The translations under genes and the position numbers were made by a program. A model generated the notes under the pieces. It worked only from the letters and a program-made list of their open reading frames with translations. It ran no database searches and was not told where the DNA came from. From the NCBI GenBank assembly GCA_050916095.1, contig CP050901.1, positions 186,001 to 250,000 of the forward strand: a DNA stretch of 64,000 nt, given 5' to 3'. Source of the stretch: JANPCX01 sp050916095 (GTDB lineage Bacteria; Pseudomonadota; Gammaproteobacteria; Burkholderiales; Burkholderiaceae_C). Below are positions 8,817 through 17,785 of this stretch, in pieces (within the stretch, counting starts at the first letter, position 1; the number at the start of each line of letters is the position of its first letter).

Positions 8817-9176
8817 CTACTTCTTGCCTGCCTTGCGCAAAGCCACCAAGCTTTGAGAATCCTGGGCCCAAATTGCCACTGCTTTGGCAGTGAGCGACTT
8901 GGGGAGTTCCGCATCGGTCGCTGGGGCCGTCGCGGGCAAATTGGTGGCATCGTCCCAGATCCACACATTGCAACGCTGCTTACCTTCGCAAGCCTTGAGC
9001 GCCGCAGCACGCCAAGTGACTTCGTTTTGTGCCGGCGGGCACAACATCAGCACCACCGCCTCGCTGCGCTGGGTGACGTTACAGCTCTGGGTCGCCTGCG
9101 GTGCCGCCGTCACAAGGCTGCTCCACAACGACGCACTCAGGAAAAAAAAGAACGAGGGGATAGACCATTGGTTCAT
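8817..9176 (-). CDS. small secreted protein of unknown function
   Basis: 119 aa from the chosen ATG, which has GGAG 8 bases upstream; a longer frame upstream adds residues without signal character. The N-terminus (MNQWSIPSFFFFLSASLWSS) is a signal peptide with probable cleavage after VTAA. The mature part has four cysteines (SCNV, LCPP, ACEG, RCNV), which could form two disulfides, around the motif CEGKQRCNVWIWDD. The family is not recognised. It lies downstream of the VWA protein, on the same strand, beyond a strong terminator. Confidence 0.65.
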   Translation of the reverse strand: MNQWSIPSFFFFLSASLWSSLVTAAPQATQSCNVTQRSEAVVLMLCPPAQNEVTWRAAALKACEGKQRCNVWIWDDATNLPATAPATDAELPKSLTAKAVAIWAQDSQSLVALRKAGKK

Positions 9177-9229
9177 CACGAGATCTCCGCTTCTCAATTC
9201 ACCCACCGGGACGAGCCCATGTCGATGGC

Positions 9230-9254
9230 AAAAAAAACCCGCCAATCAGGCGGG
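9230..9254 (-). terminator. rho-independent terminator
   Basis: On the minus strand, stem CCCGCC/GGCGGG with loop TGATT, followed by eight T. It terminates transcription from the VWA gene ahead of the small secreted-protein gene. Confidence 0.85.
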
Positions 9255-9276
9255 TAGTTTAGTTGGGTCCGGTTTC

Positions 9277-9305
9277 CCCTTAGGGCATGAACCATGCCCT
9301 AAGGG
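9277..9305. repeat. perfect 13-bp hairpin after the VWA gene
   Basis: Arms CCCTTAGGGCATG and its exact complement around AAC, 15 bp after the VWA stop. It lacks a T-tract on the minus strand, so it is more likely an mRNA 3'-protecting hairpin upstream of the true terminator at 9230-9254. Confidence 0.6.
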
Positions 9306-9319
9306 TGGCCGGTTTTCAA

Positions 9320-10105
9320 TCAGCGCGAAGCGCGACGTTTGGCAACAAATCCCATGCCAAGCATGGCCACAGCAAACAAAGCCGCGGTGCCAGGAATTGG
9401 CACTTGGCCCACTGAGGCCTGCACTTTGGCGGCCAGGATGGGGGCCAGAGCGTCAAAGTCGCTCACAGGCACCACCCAGCTACCGAGCAAGGGGTTGGGA
9501 ATGGCCACACTGTTCACGGGCAAAATGGTCACAGTGCTGGGGAAAGCAATGGCAGCCATGTTGGCCAGTGCCGAAGCGCTGGAAACACCAGTACCAATGG
9601 CTTCGATCGACAAAGCGTCGATGCCTGCGGCGAAAGCAGCAGCTCCAGCCGCCACTGCAGCAACTTGCGAGTTGGGCTGCCCATCCGTGGCCAAATTGAT
9701 GACGGACTTGGTGTCACCCAAAGCAAAGCTGGCAGAGCCGGTCATGAGGGATGTCAAGTTGGTAATGGCACCCGCCGTGTCGGTGCTACCCCCGGCTTTC
9801 ACGTGACCCAAAATTTGCGCTTGGATGGCGGGCAAAGTGATCGCAGTGAGGATTGTGGGCGCTGTCACCGTGGTGGTGCTGGTGCCGTAAGTGACGATGG
9901 TGATTTCCACCGTTCCATCCACAGGCAAACCCGCCAGTGCGTCGCTCAACCCCGTACGCAGCAGGTTGTAGTTGCTGGCGGTCACACTGCCCGAACCATC
10001 CAACGCAAAACCGAGTTGGGTGATGGACGCCTGGGCGCCGATTGATGCCAGGGCCATGGACAAACCCATGACCAGGGCAGCGAATGTGCGTCGTAACAAG
10101 TTCAT
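9320..10105 (-). CDS. VWA-domain surface protein with PEP-CTERM-like anchor
   Basis: 261-aa exported protein. A signal peptide (MNLLRRTFAALVMGLSMALA, cleavage near AQA) precedes a von Willebrand A domain. Its metal site is complete: DGSGS near residue 37, the Thr of GGSTDTAG, and the Asp of NLATDG. The C-terminus VPIPGTAALFAVAMLGMGFV followed by AKRRASR has the PEP-CTERM layout (short motif, hydrophobic helix, basic tail), with VPIP replacing VPEP. GGAGG lies 4-5 bases before the ATG. It is probably an exosortase-sorted surface protein in the same system as prsT and the PEP-CTERM gene at 48.0 kb. Confidence 0.85.
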   Translation of the reverse strand: MNLLRRTFAALVMGLSMALASIGAQASITQLGFALDGSGSVTASNYNLLRTGLSDALAGLPVDGTVEITIVTYGTSTTTVTAPTILTAITLPAIQAQILGHVKAGGSTDTAGAITNLTSLMTGSASFALGDTKSVINLATDGQPNSQVAAVAAGAAAFAAGIDALSIEAIGTGVSSASALANMAAIAFPSTVTILPVNSVAIPNPLLGSWVVPVSDFDALAPILAAKVQASVGQVPIPGTAALFAVAMLGMGFVAKRRASR

Positions 10106-10175
10106 AGAACCTCCAAATAAAGTTGAAGTTATCCGGCATCTGGTTTTCGTACCAGTTTGTTACCGGAACCCACGA

Positions 10176-10212
10176 TTTCGTGAATGTATTCACGAAAGCA
10201 TCAATTGGGCCA
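10176..10212 (-). promoter_or_regulatory. candidate sigma-54 promoter plus strong dyad before the VWA gene
   Basis: On the minus strand TGGCCCAATTGATGC (10198-10212) has the GG and GC of a -24/-12 element with correct 12-base register and TGGC conserved. Immediately downstream is a dyad with perfect 10-bp arms TTTCGTGAAT / ATTCACGAAA around 2 bp (10176-10197), spanning the expected start of transcription. Both assignments are predictions. Confidence 0.4.
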
Positions 10213-10347
10213 ACATGAGGGTTTAAGTTAGGGGGGCAGAAAAATCAATGACTTAGGACGCCTTTTCAGGCTAACTCCAAAGCCCGCCCCCCTCGGTTGG
10301 TCAAGATGTAAAACAAATCGACAGCGGCGTTGTGCGAACTGCCCCCA

Positions 10348-10381
10348 AAGAAAAAGAGCGAGGCCGATGGCTTCGCTCTTT
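10348..10381 (-). terminator. rho-independent terminator of ssb
   Basis: A 13-bp stem AAAGAGCGAAGCC/GGCCTCGCTCTTT (one G-U pair) with a 3-base loop, read on the minus strand and followed by a T-rich tract, about 35 bp after the ssb stop. Confidence 0.8.
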
Positions 10382-10415
10382 CTTTCTGGCTGGCCCATGA
10401 CCGCGTGATAGGCAC

Positions 10416-10904
10416 CTAAAAGGGGATGTCGTCGTCCATGTCATCAAACCCCGTACTGGGTTTGCTGGCGGGTTTGGACGCCGCTGGCCGCGATGCTGGC
10501 GCTGGGGCGCTGGCTGGACGGCTGTTGTAGTTGCCACCACCGCCGCCTTCGTCACCACCACCCATGCCCTCACGCCCGCCTAGCATTTGCATTTCATTGG
10601 CAATGATTTCAGTTGTGTAGACGTCCTGGCCTTCTTTGTTTTGCCATTTGCGCGTTTTCAAGCGGCCTTCTACATAAATCGGACGGCCTTTTTTGAGGTA
10701 CTCACCGGCAATTTCGGCCAAGCGGTCGTAGAACACCACGCGGTGCCATTCGGTTTCTTCTTGTTTTTCGCCGGATGTCTTGTCTTTCCAGCTGCGCGTG
10801 GTGGCTACACTGACGTTGCAGATGGCATTGCCATTGGGCGTGTAACGCACCTCAGGGTCCTTGCCGAGGTTGCCTATGAGAATCACTTTGTTGATGGCTG
10901 CCAT
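10416..10904 (-). CDS. ssb: single-stranded DNA-binding protein
   Basis: 162 aa from the ATG preceded by AGGAG (6-base spacing). The N-terminal OB fold (MAAINKVILIGNLGKDPEVR ... TEWHRVVFYDRLAEIAGEYL) is followed by a Gly-rich linker and an Ala/Pro/Ser-rich tail, ending in the acidic tip DDDIPF. That tip binds RecQ, PriA, Exo I and other repair partners. It coats single-stranded DNA in replication and repair. It is monocistronic here, with a strong terminator downstream. Confidence 0.97.
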   Translation of the reverse strand: MAAINKVILIGNLGKDPEVRYTPNGNAICNVSVATTRSWKDKTSGEKQEETEWHRVVFYDRLAEIAGEYLKKGRPIYVEGRLKTRKWQNKEGQDVYTTEIIANEMQMLGGREGMGGGDEGGGGGNYNSRPASAPAPASRPAASKPASKPSTGFDDMDDDIPF

Positions 10905-11283
10905 GTGCGGCTCCTGCTTCAAATGAGAATCCCTGCATTATCGGCTGGTTGGTCACAGGGCACTCTCGCTCTTTTTTGGGCCCCCAAGTGAACGAAGAAT
11001 CCTATGATCTTTCTCCAATGTGCGTCGAACGAGACAGACAAACATCCACCTCATTGATCAGCCCTTGTGAAGCCTCAACCCGCATATTGAACCCGCCGGT
11101 CCTGGAAGTAGCTCATCACACACTCGGGGTTTTGTGCCAGCATCACCATGCGCTTGTTGGCCGCGTCGCGCCGCTTGGCCGGGGCTTGCAGCGGCTCGCG
11201 CCCGCACATCTCTTGATTCAAGTCGGCGTCGGGCCGCTCCTCAGCGGTTGAGCTGTGGGCTGCAGTAAAAATCCAATCTGGTC
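10905..11283. other. intergenic region upstream of ssb, with no recognised gene
   Basis: Contains the ssb upstream region and then sequence leading into the transposase remnant. A 75-aa minus-strand frame (11075-11302) resembles no family I recognise and overlaps the remnant, so it may be debris from the insertion. Confidence 0.35.
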
Positions 11284-11538
11284 TTGCCGCTGAGCGACCC
11301 ACGCCTTAACCAGCTTGACCTGATCAACCCACTGGATAAATTGATCAACAGGATCGAGAAAATCATGGCCAGCATTAGGACCAAAGTGGAGCACCCGTTT
11401 CGGGCTATCAAGCGGCAGTTTGGGCACATCAAGACTCGGTACAAAGGCTTGATGACGATCACGCGGCAATTGCACGAACTGTTCGCGCCGTGCAATTTGT
11501 GGATGGTGCGCGGCAAACTGATGCAAGTACAGGTGTAG
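11284..11538 (+). pseudogene. IS5-family transposase, 3' fragment
   Basis: About 84 codons ending at a natural stop encode the C-terminal end of an IS5-group DDE transposase. KIMASIRTKVEHPFRAIKRQ and FGHIKTRYKGL carry the R(3)E(6)K signature with the catalytic Glu, followed by LFAPCNLWMVRGKL. The rest of the element, including the two catalytic aspartates, is missing, and no terminal repeats were identified. The first few codons (from 11284) may not belong to the element. Confidence 0.82.
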
Positions 11539-11756
11539 GGATGTGCGCGCCTGCTGTGACCCAAAGGGCATCAAGCAGTACCAAAGCGGTGGCTTTTGAG
11601 ACCAGATCAGCTCGTATCGGTTCTCAAAGACACGCCCACAATCGCTTGGGCAGGCATCAAATCAGCAATTGCGGCAGGAGAACTGATCCGAGCGGCCGAT
11701 CACGCTTCGGATTGAGTTATTTGGCGCATTCCATTGTTGATCCGATCTGTATGTGA

Positions 11757-12731
11757 TCAATCCACACAAACCCGTCGCACTTCATATCCCTTGGCTCCCA
11801 ATCGTGCGGGCACACCGCCTTCTCCAGCCAAATGAAGTGCGCCCAAGGCGAAGAAAATGGGCTTCTGAGCCGCGCTTTGAATCAGTTGGTCTACTTTTTC
11901 AGCCTGACTTGCGTTGCGCTTGAAAACCGTTGCTTCAAGGTAGTCGCCACTGTCCCCCAACATCCCAATGGATTCAAGCAAAGCCTCTTCGTCACCCAGG
12001 GCCGCATACCGAACCAGTTTGAGCAGCATGTGGCCGGACTGGTTGAGTTCGTCGCGGCTGCTCAGTGTGGCCAACGCAGCGCCAATTTGTTGGGCATGCA
12101 TGGGCGCGGTCATGGATCTGAAAAATGCGAACTGCTCTTGCGGGGTTTCCAAACTCGCCGTCGTTTTTCCCAAGAAGCGCGCAGCCATCATGATTTCCGT
12201 GTCCAGACCATGGTCAGACCACCCCACTAGGGCTTGGCGCAGCCGTGTTTGGCGGGCGCTTAGATGCTTGATCACCTCAAAGGCATCTAGCGGTGCCAAA
12301 CGTGTGTCGGGGTTGTGTGTGGTCACCCCGTAAACCCACTGGTGTAATTCCTGCATTTGGGTGTCGGTGAGCAGCGGCAGCACCTGGGACATCGGCAAAG
12401 TGGACGGGCGGCCGTCCATGTACTGGCGGCTTGAAGCGGGATCCGCCTCAATCACCACAGTTGCTGACGCCGCCAGTAGTTTTTTGGTGCAGATTCCGAG
12501 CTGGACGGGCGCGTTGGAAGGGCTCAAATGGCTGCTGCCAAAAACGTAGGCCGTGTGGCCCTGCGCTGACACTACCCTGTACACGTAGTTGGCTGGGGTC
12601 AGTGGCTGGGTTCCGTCTTGATGGACCGAACCCGAGGCATCCGCCTGGCCGGGCAATGCGACAATCGCGGCTGTTGCGGTCAGTGCGGCTGCGCACATCG
12701 ACTGAACTTGTTTGCGTATGGACAAAGACAT
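11757..12731 (-). CDS. TraB/GumN family protein
   Basis: 324-aa exported protein. The second ATG was chosen because AAAGGAG sits 6 bases before it. A signal peptide runs to about residue 32 (GQADA). The family hallmarks are the N-terminal GSSH loop (residues 65-68, in TAYVFGSSHLS) and the C-terminal ALGALHLAGEGGVPARLGAKG, which supply the two histidine motifs of the TraB/PrgY/GumN (Tiki-like) metalloprotease fold. The substrate is unknown. It stands alone, next to the IS5 remnant. Confidence 0.85.
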   Translation of the reverse strand: MSLSIRKQVQSMCAAALTATAAIVALPGQADASGSVHQDGTQPLTPANYVYRVVSAQGHTAYVFGSSHLSPSNAPVQLGICTKKLLAASATVVIEADPASSRQYMDGRPSTLPMSQVLPLLTDTQMQELHQWVYGVTTHNPDTRLAPLDAFEVIKHLSARQTRLRQALVGWSDHGLDTEIMMAARFLGKTTASLETPQEQFAFFRSMTAPMHAQQIGAALATLSSRDELNQSGHMLLKLVRYAALGDEEALLESIGMLGDSGDYLEATVFKRNASQAEKVDQLIQSAAQKPIFFALGALHLAGEGGVPARLGAKGYEVRRVCVD

Positions 12732-13104
12732 GGTCATCTCCTTTCGCAGCGCTTGGTAGGACGCATGATCGGCACGTGGTACTGCGACTCATGAATAACG
12801 GGACAATTGAAAGGAGTGGAGTCGGGCCAATAGCAAGACGCGGCCATTGGGGCGAATACACGCCTTCATCTCTCCTTATTTATGAGCGACGTCACCAGCG
12901 TTCGTCACATGACCATTAAACCCATTGGAGTTGCCATGTGGTACCGGGAAAAGCAGGCCTTTTCAGGGTCTACCGGGTCTTTCACTGCACCTCCATGCAA
13001 TGCTATGGTGTAACAACAAGGAGCGCGGATTGATTTGTCGTACTTCGTCACAGAACACCCGGTAGTCTTGGGTGACAAAGCTTGAGCTTGTTACCCTTTG
13101 ACCC
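12732..13104. other. divergent intergenic region
   Basis: Between the TraB/GumN gene (minus) and the gene at 13105 (plus). A 25-codon frame at 12934 with GGAG upstream is too short and composition-poor to support as a gene. Nothing else was recognised. Confidence 0.35.
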
Positions 13105-13872
13105 ATGTTTGAATCCACCATCCCCCAAGGCCAGCCTGAATTGATGCGCGCCAGCGGCTATGTGCGCTATCTCGATGAGATGGACACTGGTCCTTGGTCA
13201 GAGCATGGCATCGTTCTGGGCACGCGTTTGACAAGCCTCAGCCCGTCTTTGCAAGCGGACTTGTTGCGCTATGAGGACAAGCGCTGGGTCGGGGACTCAC
13301 TCGATGTCTTGGAGGTCGTGGCCGCCAGTATTCGCCATGCCTGCAAGGTCACGATTCATTGCCGCTCGCAAGACAAAGCGTTGCCGTTGACGGTTTTCCC
13401 GCAGCAGCACTGGGTGCACTGTCCTTTGTCCCTGGAACACGTAGACGCCGAAGCCTTGGCCAAACTTACCGTGCTGCACGTCGAGCCAGCCGTGTTGCAG
13501 CCACCTGGCGAAGAACACCGTGGCATCGTCGGTGAGTTAGCCTGCCACTACTCGCTGGCACCTTGGCTTTGGGCCCTGGCTTGGTACGGCGGGCGATGTG
13601 AACTGCTGCCAGAGATTGCCGGGTGCGCCGCCTACCGCGTCGGCCCAAGCACGGAGTGGGAACGTTTCCCCATGCAGGAAAGCATCAAAGAAGCGGTGCA
13701 GCGCATGCGCCATGACAGCGTGAATTTGCGCGAGTTGATGATGTGGCCTGGCTTGTCACGCGAGCTGGCGATTCGCCTGCTCAACGCCCTTTACTTGCAA
13801 GGTGGCCTCATCGTGAGTCGCACCCACCGTGATGCGTCCAACGAATCGTGGTTTGGGGGCTTGGGGCGTTAA
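13105..13872 (+). CDS. conserved-looking protein of unknown function
   Basis: 255 aa, cytoplasmic (no signal or membrane segment). The N-terminal 180 residues have no family I recognise. The C-terminal about 60 residues (VNLRELMMWPGLSRELAIRLLNALYL then GGLIVS) look like a small winged-helix module similar to those found in response-regulator-associated proteins. It ends 10 bp before the stop of uup on the opposite strand. Start evidence is weak, with no clear ribosome site in the CCCTTTGACCC leader. Confidence 0.7.
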   Translation: MFESTIPQGQPELMRASGYVRYLDEMDTGPWSEHGIVLGTRLTSLSPSLQADLLRYEDKRWVGDSLDVLEVVAASIRHACKVTIHCRSQDKALPLTVFPQQHWVHCPLSLEHVDAEALAKLTVLHVEPAVLQPPGEEHRGIVGELACHYSLAPWLWALAWYGGRCELLPEIAGCAAYRVGPSTEWERFPMQESIKEAVQRMRHDSVNLRELMMWPGLSRELAIRLLNALYLQGGLIVSRTHRDASNESWFGGLGR

Positions 13873-13882
13873 GGTCGAAACC

Positions 13883-15787
13883 TCAGCTTTGCAGCGCCTC
13901 TAACCGCTCCAGAGCCGCCAGCAATTCGTCATCAATTTGCGCCACGCGGGCCTGTGACTCGGCAGCGCGTTTGGGGTCGCTGCTGTAAATCGCACCGTCA
14001 GCAAGCAAGGAGTTGAGCGACGCTTGTTCAGCTTCCAGGGCTTGCATCTTGGCAGGCAAAGCGTCGAGTTCGCGCTGTTCTTTGTAGCTGAGTTTTCGCG
14101 GCTTCACGGCGGCTGGTGCAGCAGGTGTTGCAGTGGTTTTGGCCGACTTGCCGCTGTCTTTGTTGGCCTCTTTGGCGGCTTCTTTACTCGCCTTGTTGCG
14201 CAAACTCTCGGCCCGCGCGCGCTGCGCCTTCCAGTCTTCGTAGCCACCTTCGTACTCGCGCCAAAAGCCCGGCGTTTCTTCGCCTTCCCAGGCGATGGTG
14301 CTGGTGACCACGTTGTCGAGAAAACGGCGGTCGTGGCTGACGAGGAACACCGTACCGGGGTAGTTTTGCAGCAGCTCTTCCAGCAGCTCCAGGGTGTCGA
14401 TGTCCAGGTCGTTGGTGGGTTCGTCCAGCACCAGCACGTTGGCGGGCAGGGCAAACAAGCGAGCCAGCAGCACGCGGTTGCGCTCGCCGCCGCTCAAGGT
14501 GCGCACCGGCGAGTTGGCGCGTTCGGGTGAGAACAGGAAGTCGTTCAAATAACTCATCACATGGCGGCGTGAGCCGTTGAACTCGACCCACTCGCTGCCC
14601 GGGCTGATGGTGTCGGCCAGCGTCGCGTCAAGGTTGAGTGTGCTGCGCATCTGGTCGAAGTAAGCCACGTCGATCTTGCTGCCCAGGCGCACGTTGCCTG
14701 AGGTCGGCTCCAACTGCCCCAGGATGAGTTTGAGCAAGGTGGTCTTGCCAGCGCCGTTGGGACCGATCAAACCCACTTTGTCGCCGCGCAAAATCGTTCC
14801 ACTGAAGTTGTTGACGATGGTTTTGTCGCCAAAGCGCATGGTCACGTCGCGCAGCTCGCCCACAATTTTTCCACTCGGTGCACCGGCATCAATTTCCAGG
14901 CGCACCTGGCCGAGCGAGTCGCGGCGTTTTTGGCGCTGCTCACGCAGCACCTCCAAGCGCTGAATGCGGGCCACGCTGCGGGTCCGGCGGGCTTCCACAC
15001 CTTTGCGTATCCACACTTCCTCTTGCGCCAGCAGTTTGTCGGCCCGGGCGTTGGCCAGGGCATCCGAGGCCAACTGCTCTTCCTTCATCTGCTCATAGGC
15101 GCTGAAGTTGCCGGGGTAGCTGCGGATGATGCCGCGATCCAGCTCAATGATTCGTGTGGCCACACCGTCCAGAAAAGCGCGGTCGTGGGTGATGAGCATG
15201 ATGCTGCCTTTGAAGCCGCAAAGCAGCTCTTCCAGCCAGGCGATGGAGTCCAGATCCAAATGGTTGGTGGGCTCATCGAGCAACAACACATCGGGCACGG
15301 CCACCAGGGCTTGCGCCAATGCCACACGTTTTTTCATGCCACCGGAGAGCTGGCTGATGTCGCGTGTGCCATCCAGATGCAACTGGGCCAGCGTGGTGTC
15401 CACCCGCTGCTCCCAGTTCCAGGCGTCCAGCGCTTCGATGCGGGTTTGCAGCGCGTCCAGGTCCACGCCGTCCGCGTGTTCTTCGTACGCTTGACGCACG
15501 GCTTTGGCTTCGGCCACGCCTTCACTCACGGCTTCAAACACGGTGTGGCCGGGCTCAAACACCGGCTCTTGCGGCACATAACAAATACGCAGGCCCTGCG
15601 TCATTTGCAGCAGGCCGTCGTCGAGTTTTTCCAAACCCGCAACGATCTTGAGCATGGACGACTTGCCCGCGCCGTTGCGGCCAATCAGCCCCAGGCGTTC
15701 GCCCGCCTCCAGCGAAAAAGCAGCGTTGTCGAGCAGGGCCACGTGGCCGAAGGCCAGGTGGGCGTTGGAGAGGGATAAGACAGCCAT
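13883..15787 (-). CDS. uup: ABC-F type ATPase, Uup
   Basis: 634 aa with two ABC ATPase domains and no membrane segment. Domain 1 has GRNGAGKS, LSGGMKKR and LLLDEPTNHLD; domain 2 has GPNGAGKT, LSGGERNR and LVLDEPTNDLD. Between them is the ABC-F linker (EEQLASDALANARADKLLAQ). The C-terminal coiled-coil about 80 residues (KLSYKEQRELDALPAKMQAL) is the Uup DNA/ribosome-binding tail. The start was set at MAVLSLSNAHLAFG, with GAG upstream; the longer frame adds unsupported residues. Uup prevents precise transposon excision and helps resolve ribosome or replication problems. Confidence 0.93.
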   Translation of the reverse strand: MAVLSLSNAHLAFGHVALLDNAAFSLEAGERLGLIGRNGAGKSSMLKIVAGLEKLDDGLLQMTQGLRICYVPQEPVFEPGHTVFEAVSEGVAEAKAVRQAYEEHADGVDLDALQTRIEALDAWNWEQRVDTTLAQLHLDGTRDISQLSGGMKKRVALAQALVAVPDVLLLDEPTNHLDLDSIAWLEELLCGFKGSIMLITHDRAFLDGVATRIIELDRGIIRSYPGNFSAYEQMKEEQLASDALANARADKLLAQEEVWIRKGVEARRTRSVARIQRLEVLREQRQKRRDSLGQVRLEIDAGAPSGKIVGELRDVTMRFGDKTIVNNFSGTILRGDKVGLIGPNGAGKTTLLKLILGQLEPTSGNVRLGSKIDVAYFDQMRSTLNLDATLADTISPGSEWVEFNGSRRHVMSYLNDFLFSPERANSPVRTLSGGERNRVLLARLFALPANVLVLDEPTNDLDIDTLELLEELLQNYPGTVFLVSHDRRFLDNVVTSTIAWEGEETPGFWREYEGGYEDWKAQRARAESLRNKASKEAAKEANKDSGKSAKTTATPAAPAAVKPRKLSYKEQRELDALPAKMQALEAEQASLNSLLADGAIYSSDPKRAAESQARVAQIDDELLAALERLEALQS

Positions 15788-16039
15788 GGGATCTCGATCA
15801 GCCAATCCGTGCATCTGGCACGGCTTCGGCAATTTGCAATATGAAGGGGCTTTCCGCCAGGATGCAGCAGCACTGACCCGCTGAACTGCGACTTTGAATT
15901 ATCAATTGGGTGGGTGGTATTGGCCCTGGTTGGCAAGAAACACCCTTTAGAGCTGACCGTTCAACGTCGCCCATGGCGAATGGGTTTGGTTTGTCATGAG
16001 TATAGGATTGTGCGTGTCGGGAGCTCATCAGGAAATCAC

Positions 16040-17785
16040 ATGGCGATTCAACAACTGGTCCAGCGCGTACTGTCAGAACGGTCCTCCTTGCGGCGCATGG
16101 CAGCGTCTCCGATGTTTGCTGGCTTGCGACCTCTTCTTGGTGGACTTCGCTATCGCCACCTGCGCTTGGCTGATCTGCCCGTACGTGCACACGCCAACCA
16201 CAGCGTGATCCTCGATCCATTCAAACCACATGATGGGCATGAATTGATCGAGATCGTGATTCAGCTTGATGCGACGCGAGGCGAACTGGGACGCTACCTC
16301 TACAGCAAGCTCTACTACAGTACCGATGCGGCTACCGAGTTCAGTGAGTCCGCTGTCGTTTGTTTCGAAGTGCCTGAACGCCATCGCCAGCAGCGACTGC
16401 AAATTGCGTTGCCAGAAGATGTTTGGGCTGCGGCACGTGCCAGTGGTCACCTGCGTTTGCGCATTGACGGGCTGCCTTATTCCAAGGGTCGGTGGCAACT
16501 CATCGCGGTGAAGCTGGCGCGAGCCGACGATGATGTGACGCTCGCCCGCCACGCCAAACGAGTGGCGCACAGGCAATGGGTTCGGGAACAGGTGCGCATC
16601 AGTGAGCGCCATAAGCGAGTTGATCTTGCACATTTCCCAGAGTCCGTGTCGCTGGAGCTCACGCCCGTGTGCAATCTGCGCTGCCCCCATTGCAGCTCGC
16701 ATGGCATGCCCCATCTGCACAAACACCACAACCGGCAGCCTGAGATGTCGATTGAGCGGCTTCAAGCCATTGGGGCCGAGGTATTCCCACATGTTTCTGT
16801 CGTGAGCGCGGTCGGACGCGGTGAGCCTACTTTGGTCAGTGACGAATTGTGGAATTGTTTTACGGGCCTTCTACGCGAACACGATGTTCGCCTGAGCTGC
16901 GTGACCAATGGCACCCGCGTGCGGCAACGTTTCGACGCAGGCTTGATGCCTTGGGTCCATGAGCTGATTTTCTCCATGGACGGTCACAAACCAGCGACCT
17001 TCGAGGCAAACCGTGCTGGGGCGAAGTATCAAACGGTGGTGGATAACCTGCGCTACTACCACGAGCTTCGCAACCGGCTTCCCCTGTCGCGTCGGCCACA
17101 ACTGACGATCTCATGGACTTTGAAGAGAAACAATGTGGCGGAACTACCGGAGTTCGCCCGCTGGATCGCTCAGTTCGAGCCTGACCTGATTTCATTGCGT
17201 CACTTGGTGGTATTCCAGGACAAGGAACGGGGTGAGAGCCTGCTTGAACACTCCGAGGCAGCCAATGCGGCACTGGCCAAGGCCTATGAGGAGCTGGACA
17301 GTCGCGGTATCCGCCACGAGAGCCCGCCGTTGATGATTCCTCAGGCATCTCCTCAGCTGCAGCCGATTCACTTTGTGACGTCCAAGAACCAGGTCTTGCC
17401 TGCTCCCCCCGCCGCACGAGCGGAGCGTCATCACATCGAGTTGCAAACAGCTGAACGCGAACCCGAATGCAACTGGATGCATCGGACAGCGATCATCATG
17501 GCGGATGGGGAGGTCATCACCTGTGGGAAGCACTACGGCGAACAAGTGGGCCACTTGAATGAGGAGACCTCACTGTGGGACATCTGGAACGGTCCGCGTA
17601 TGCAGTCGCTCAGAGACGGATATGGCAAACCACACATGTGGGATCAATGCAAAGACTGCTGGCTGCGCGAATTGAAGTGGCATTCGCAGCGTGAGGCGAA
17701 AGACTTGTCACGCCCCTATAGCCTGGCAGATGGGATGGACTACACCACTGCATCTTGGGACTACAGGCGCTACTCGGAACTGTAG
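16040..17785 (+). CDS. radical SAM/SPASM domain protein with an unrecognised N-terminal domain
   Basis: 581 aa from an ATG preceded by AGGA (6-base spacing). The first about 200 residues form a beta-rich domain with no family I recognise. The radical SAM core follows, with the 4Fe-4S motif CNLRCPHC (Cys211, Cys215, Cys218), AVGRGEPTL and ELIFSMDG. A SPASM-type C-terminus carries auxiliary-cluster cysteines in PECNWM, VITCGKHYG and DQCKDCW. No precursor peptide or partner gene is adjacent, so the substrate is unknown; modification of a carbohydrate or peptide is the usual role. The stop codon overlaps the left end of a MITE. Confidence 0.85.
   Translation: MAIQQLVQRVLSERSSLRRMAASPMFAGLRPLLGGLRYRHLRLADLPVRAHANHSVILDPFKPHDGHELIEIVIQLDATRGELGRYLYSKLYYSTDAATEFSESAVVCFEVPERHRQQRLQIALPEDVWAAARASGHLRLRIDGLPYSKGRWQLIAVKLARADDDVTLARHAKRVAHRQWVREQVRISERHKRVDLAHFPESVSLELTPVCNLRCPHCSSHGMPHLHKHHNRQPEMSIERLQAIGAEVFPHVSVVSAVGRGEPTLVSDELWNCFTGLLREHDVRLSCVTNGTRVRQRFDAGLMPWVHELIFSMDGHKPATFEANRAGAKYQTVVDNLRYYHELRNRLPLSRRPQLTISWTLKRNNVAELPEFARWIAQFEPDLISLRHLVVFQDKERGESLLEHSEAANAALAKAYEELDSRGIRHESPPLMIPQASPQLQPIHFVTSKNQVLPAPPAARAERHHIELQTAEREPECNWMHRTAIIMADGEVITCGKHYGEQVGHLNEETSLWDIWNGPRMQSLRDGYGKPHMWDQCKDCWLRELKWHSQREAKDLSRPYSLADGMDYTTASWDYRRYSEL

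Noticed and set aside
11075..11302. 75-aa minus-strand frame next to the IS5 remnant
   Set aside because: No family recognised, no ribosome site, and it overlaps the transposase fragment.
12934..13011. 25-codon frame with GGAG upstream
   Set aside because: Too short and without any conserved or hydrophobic pattern to support as a gene.
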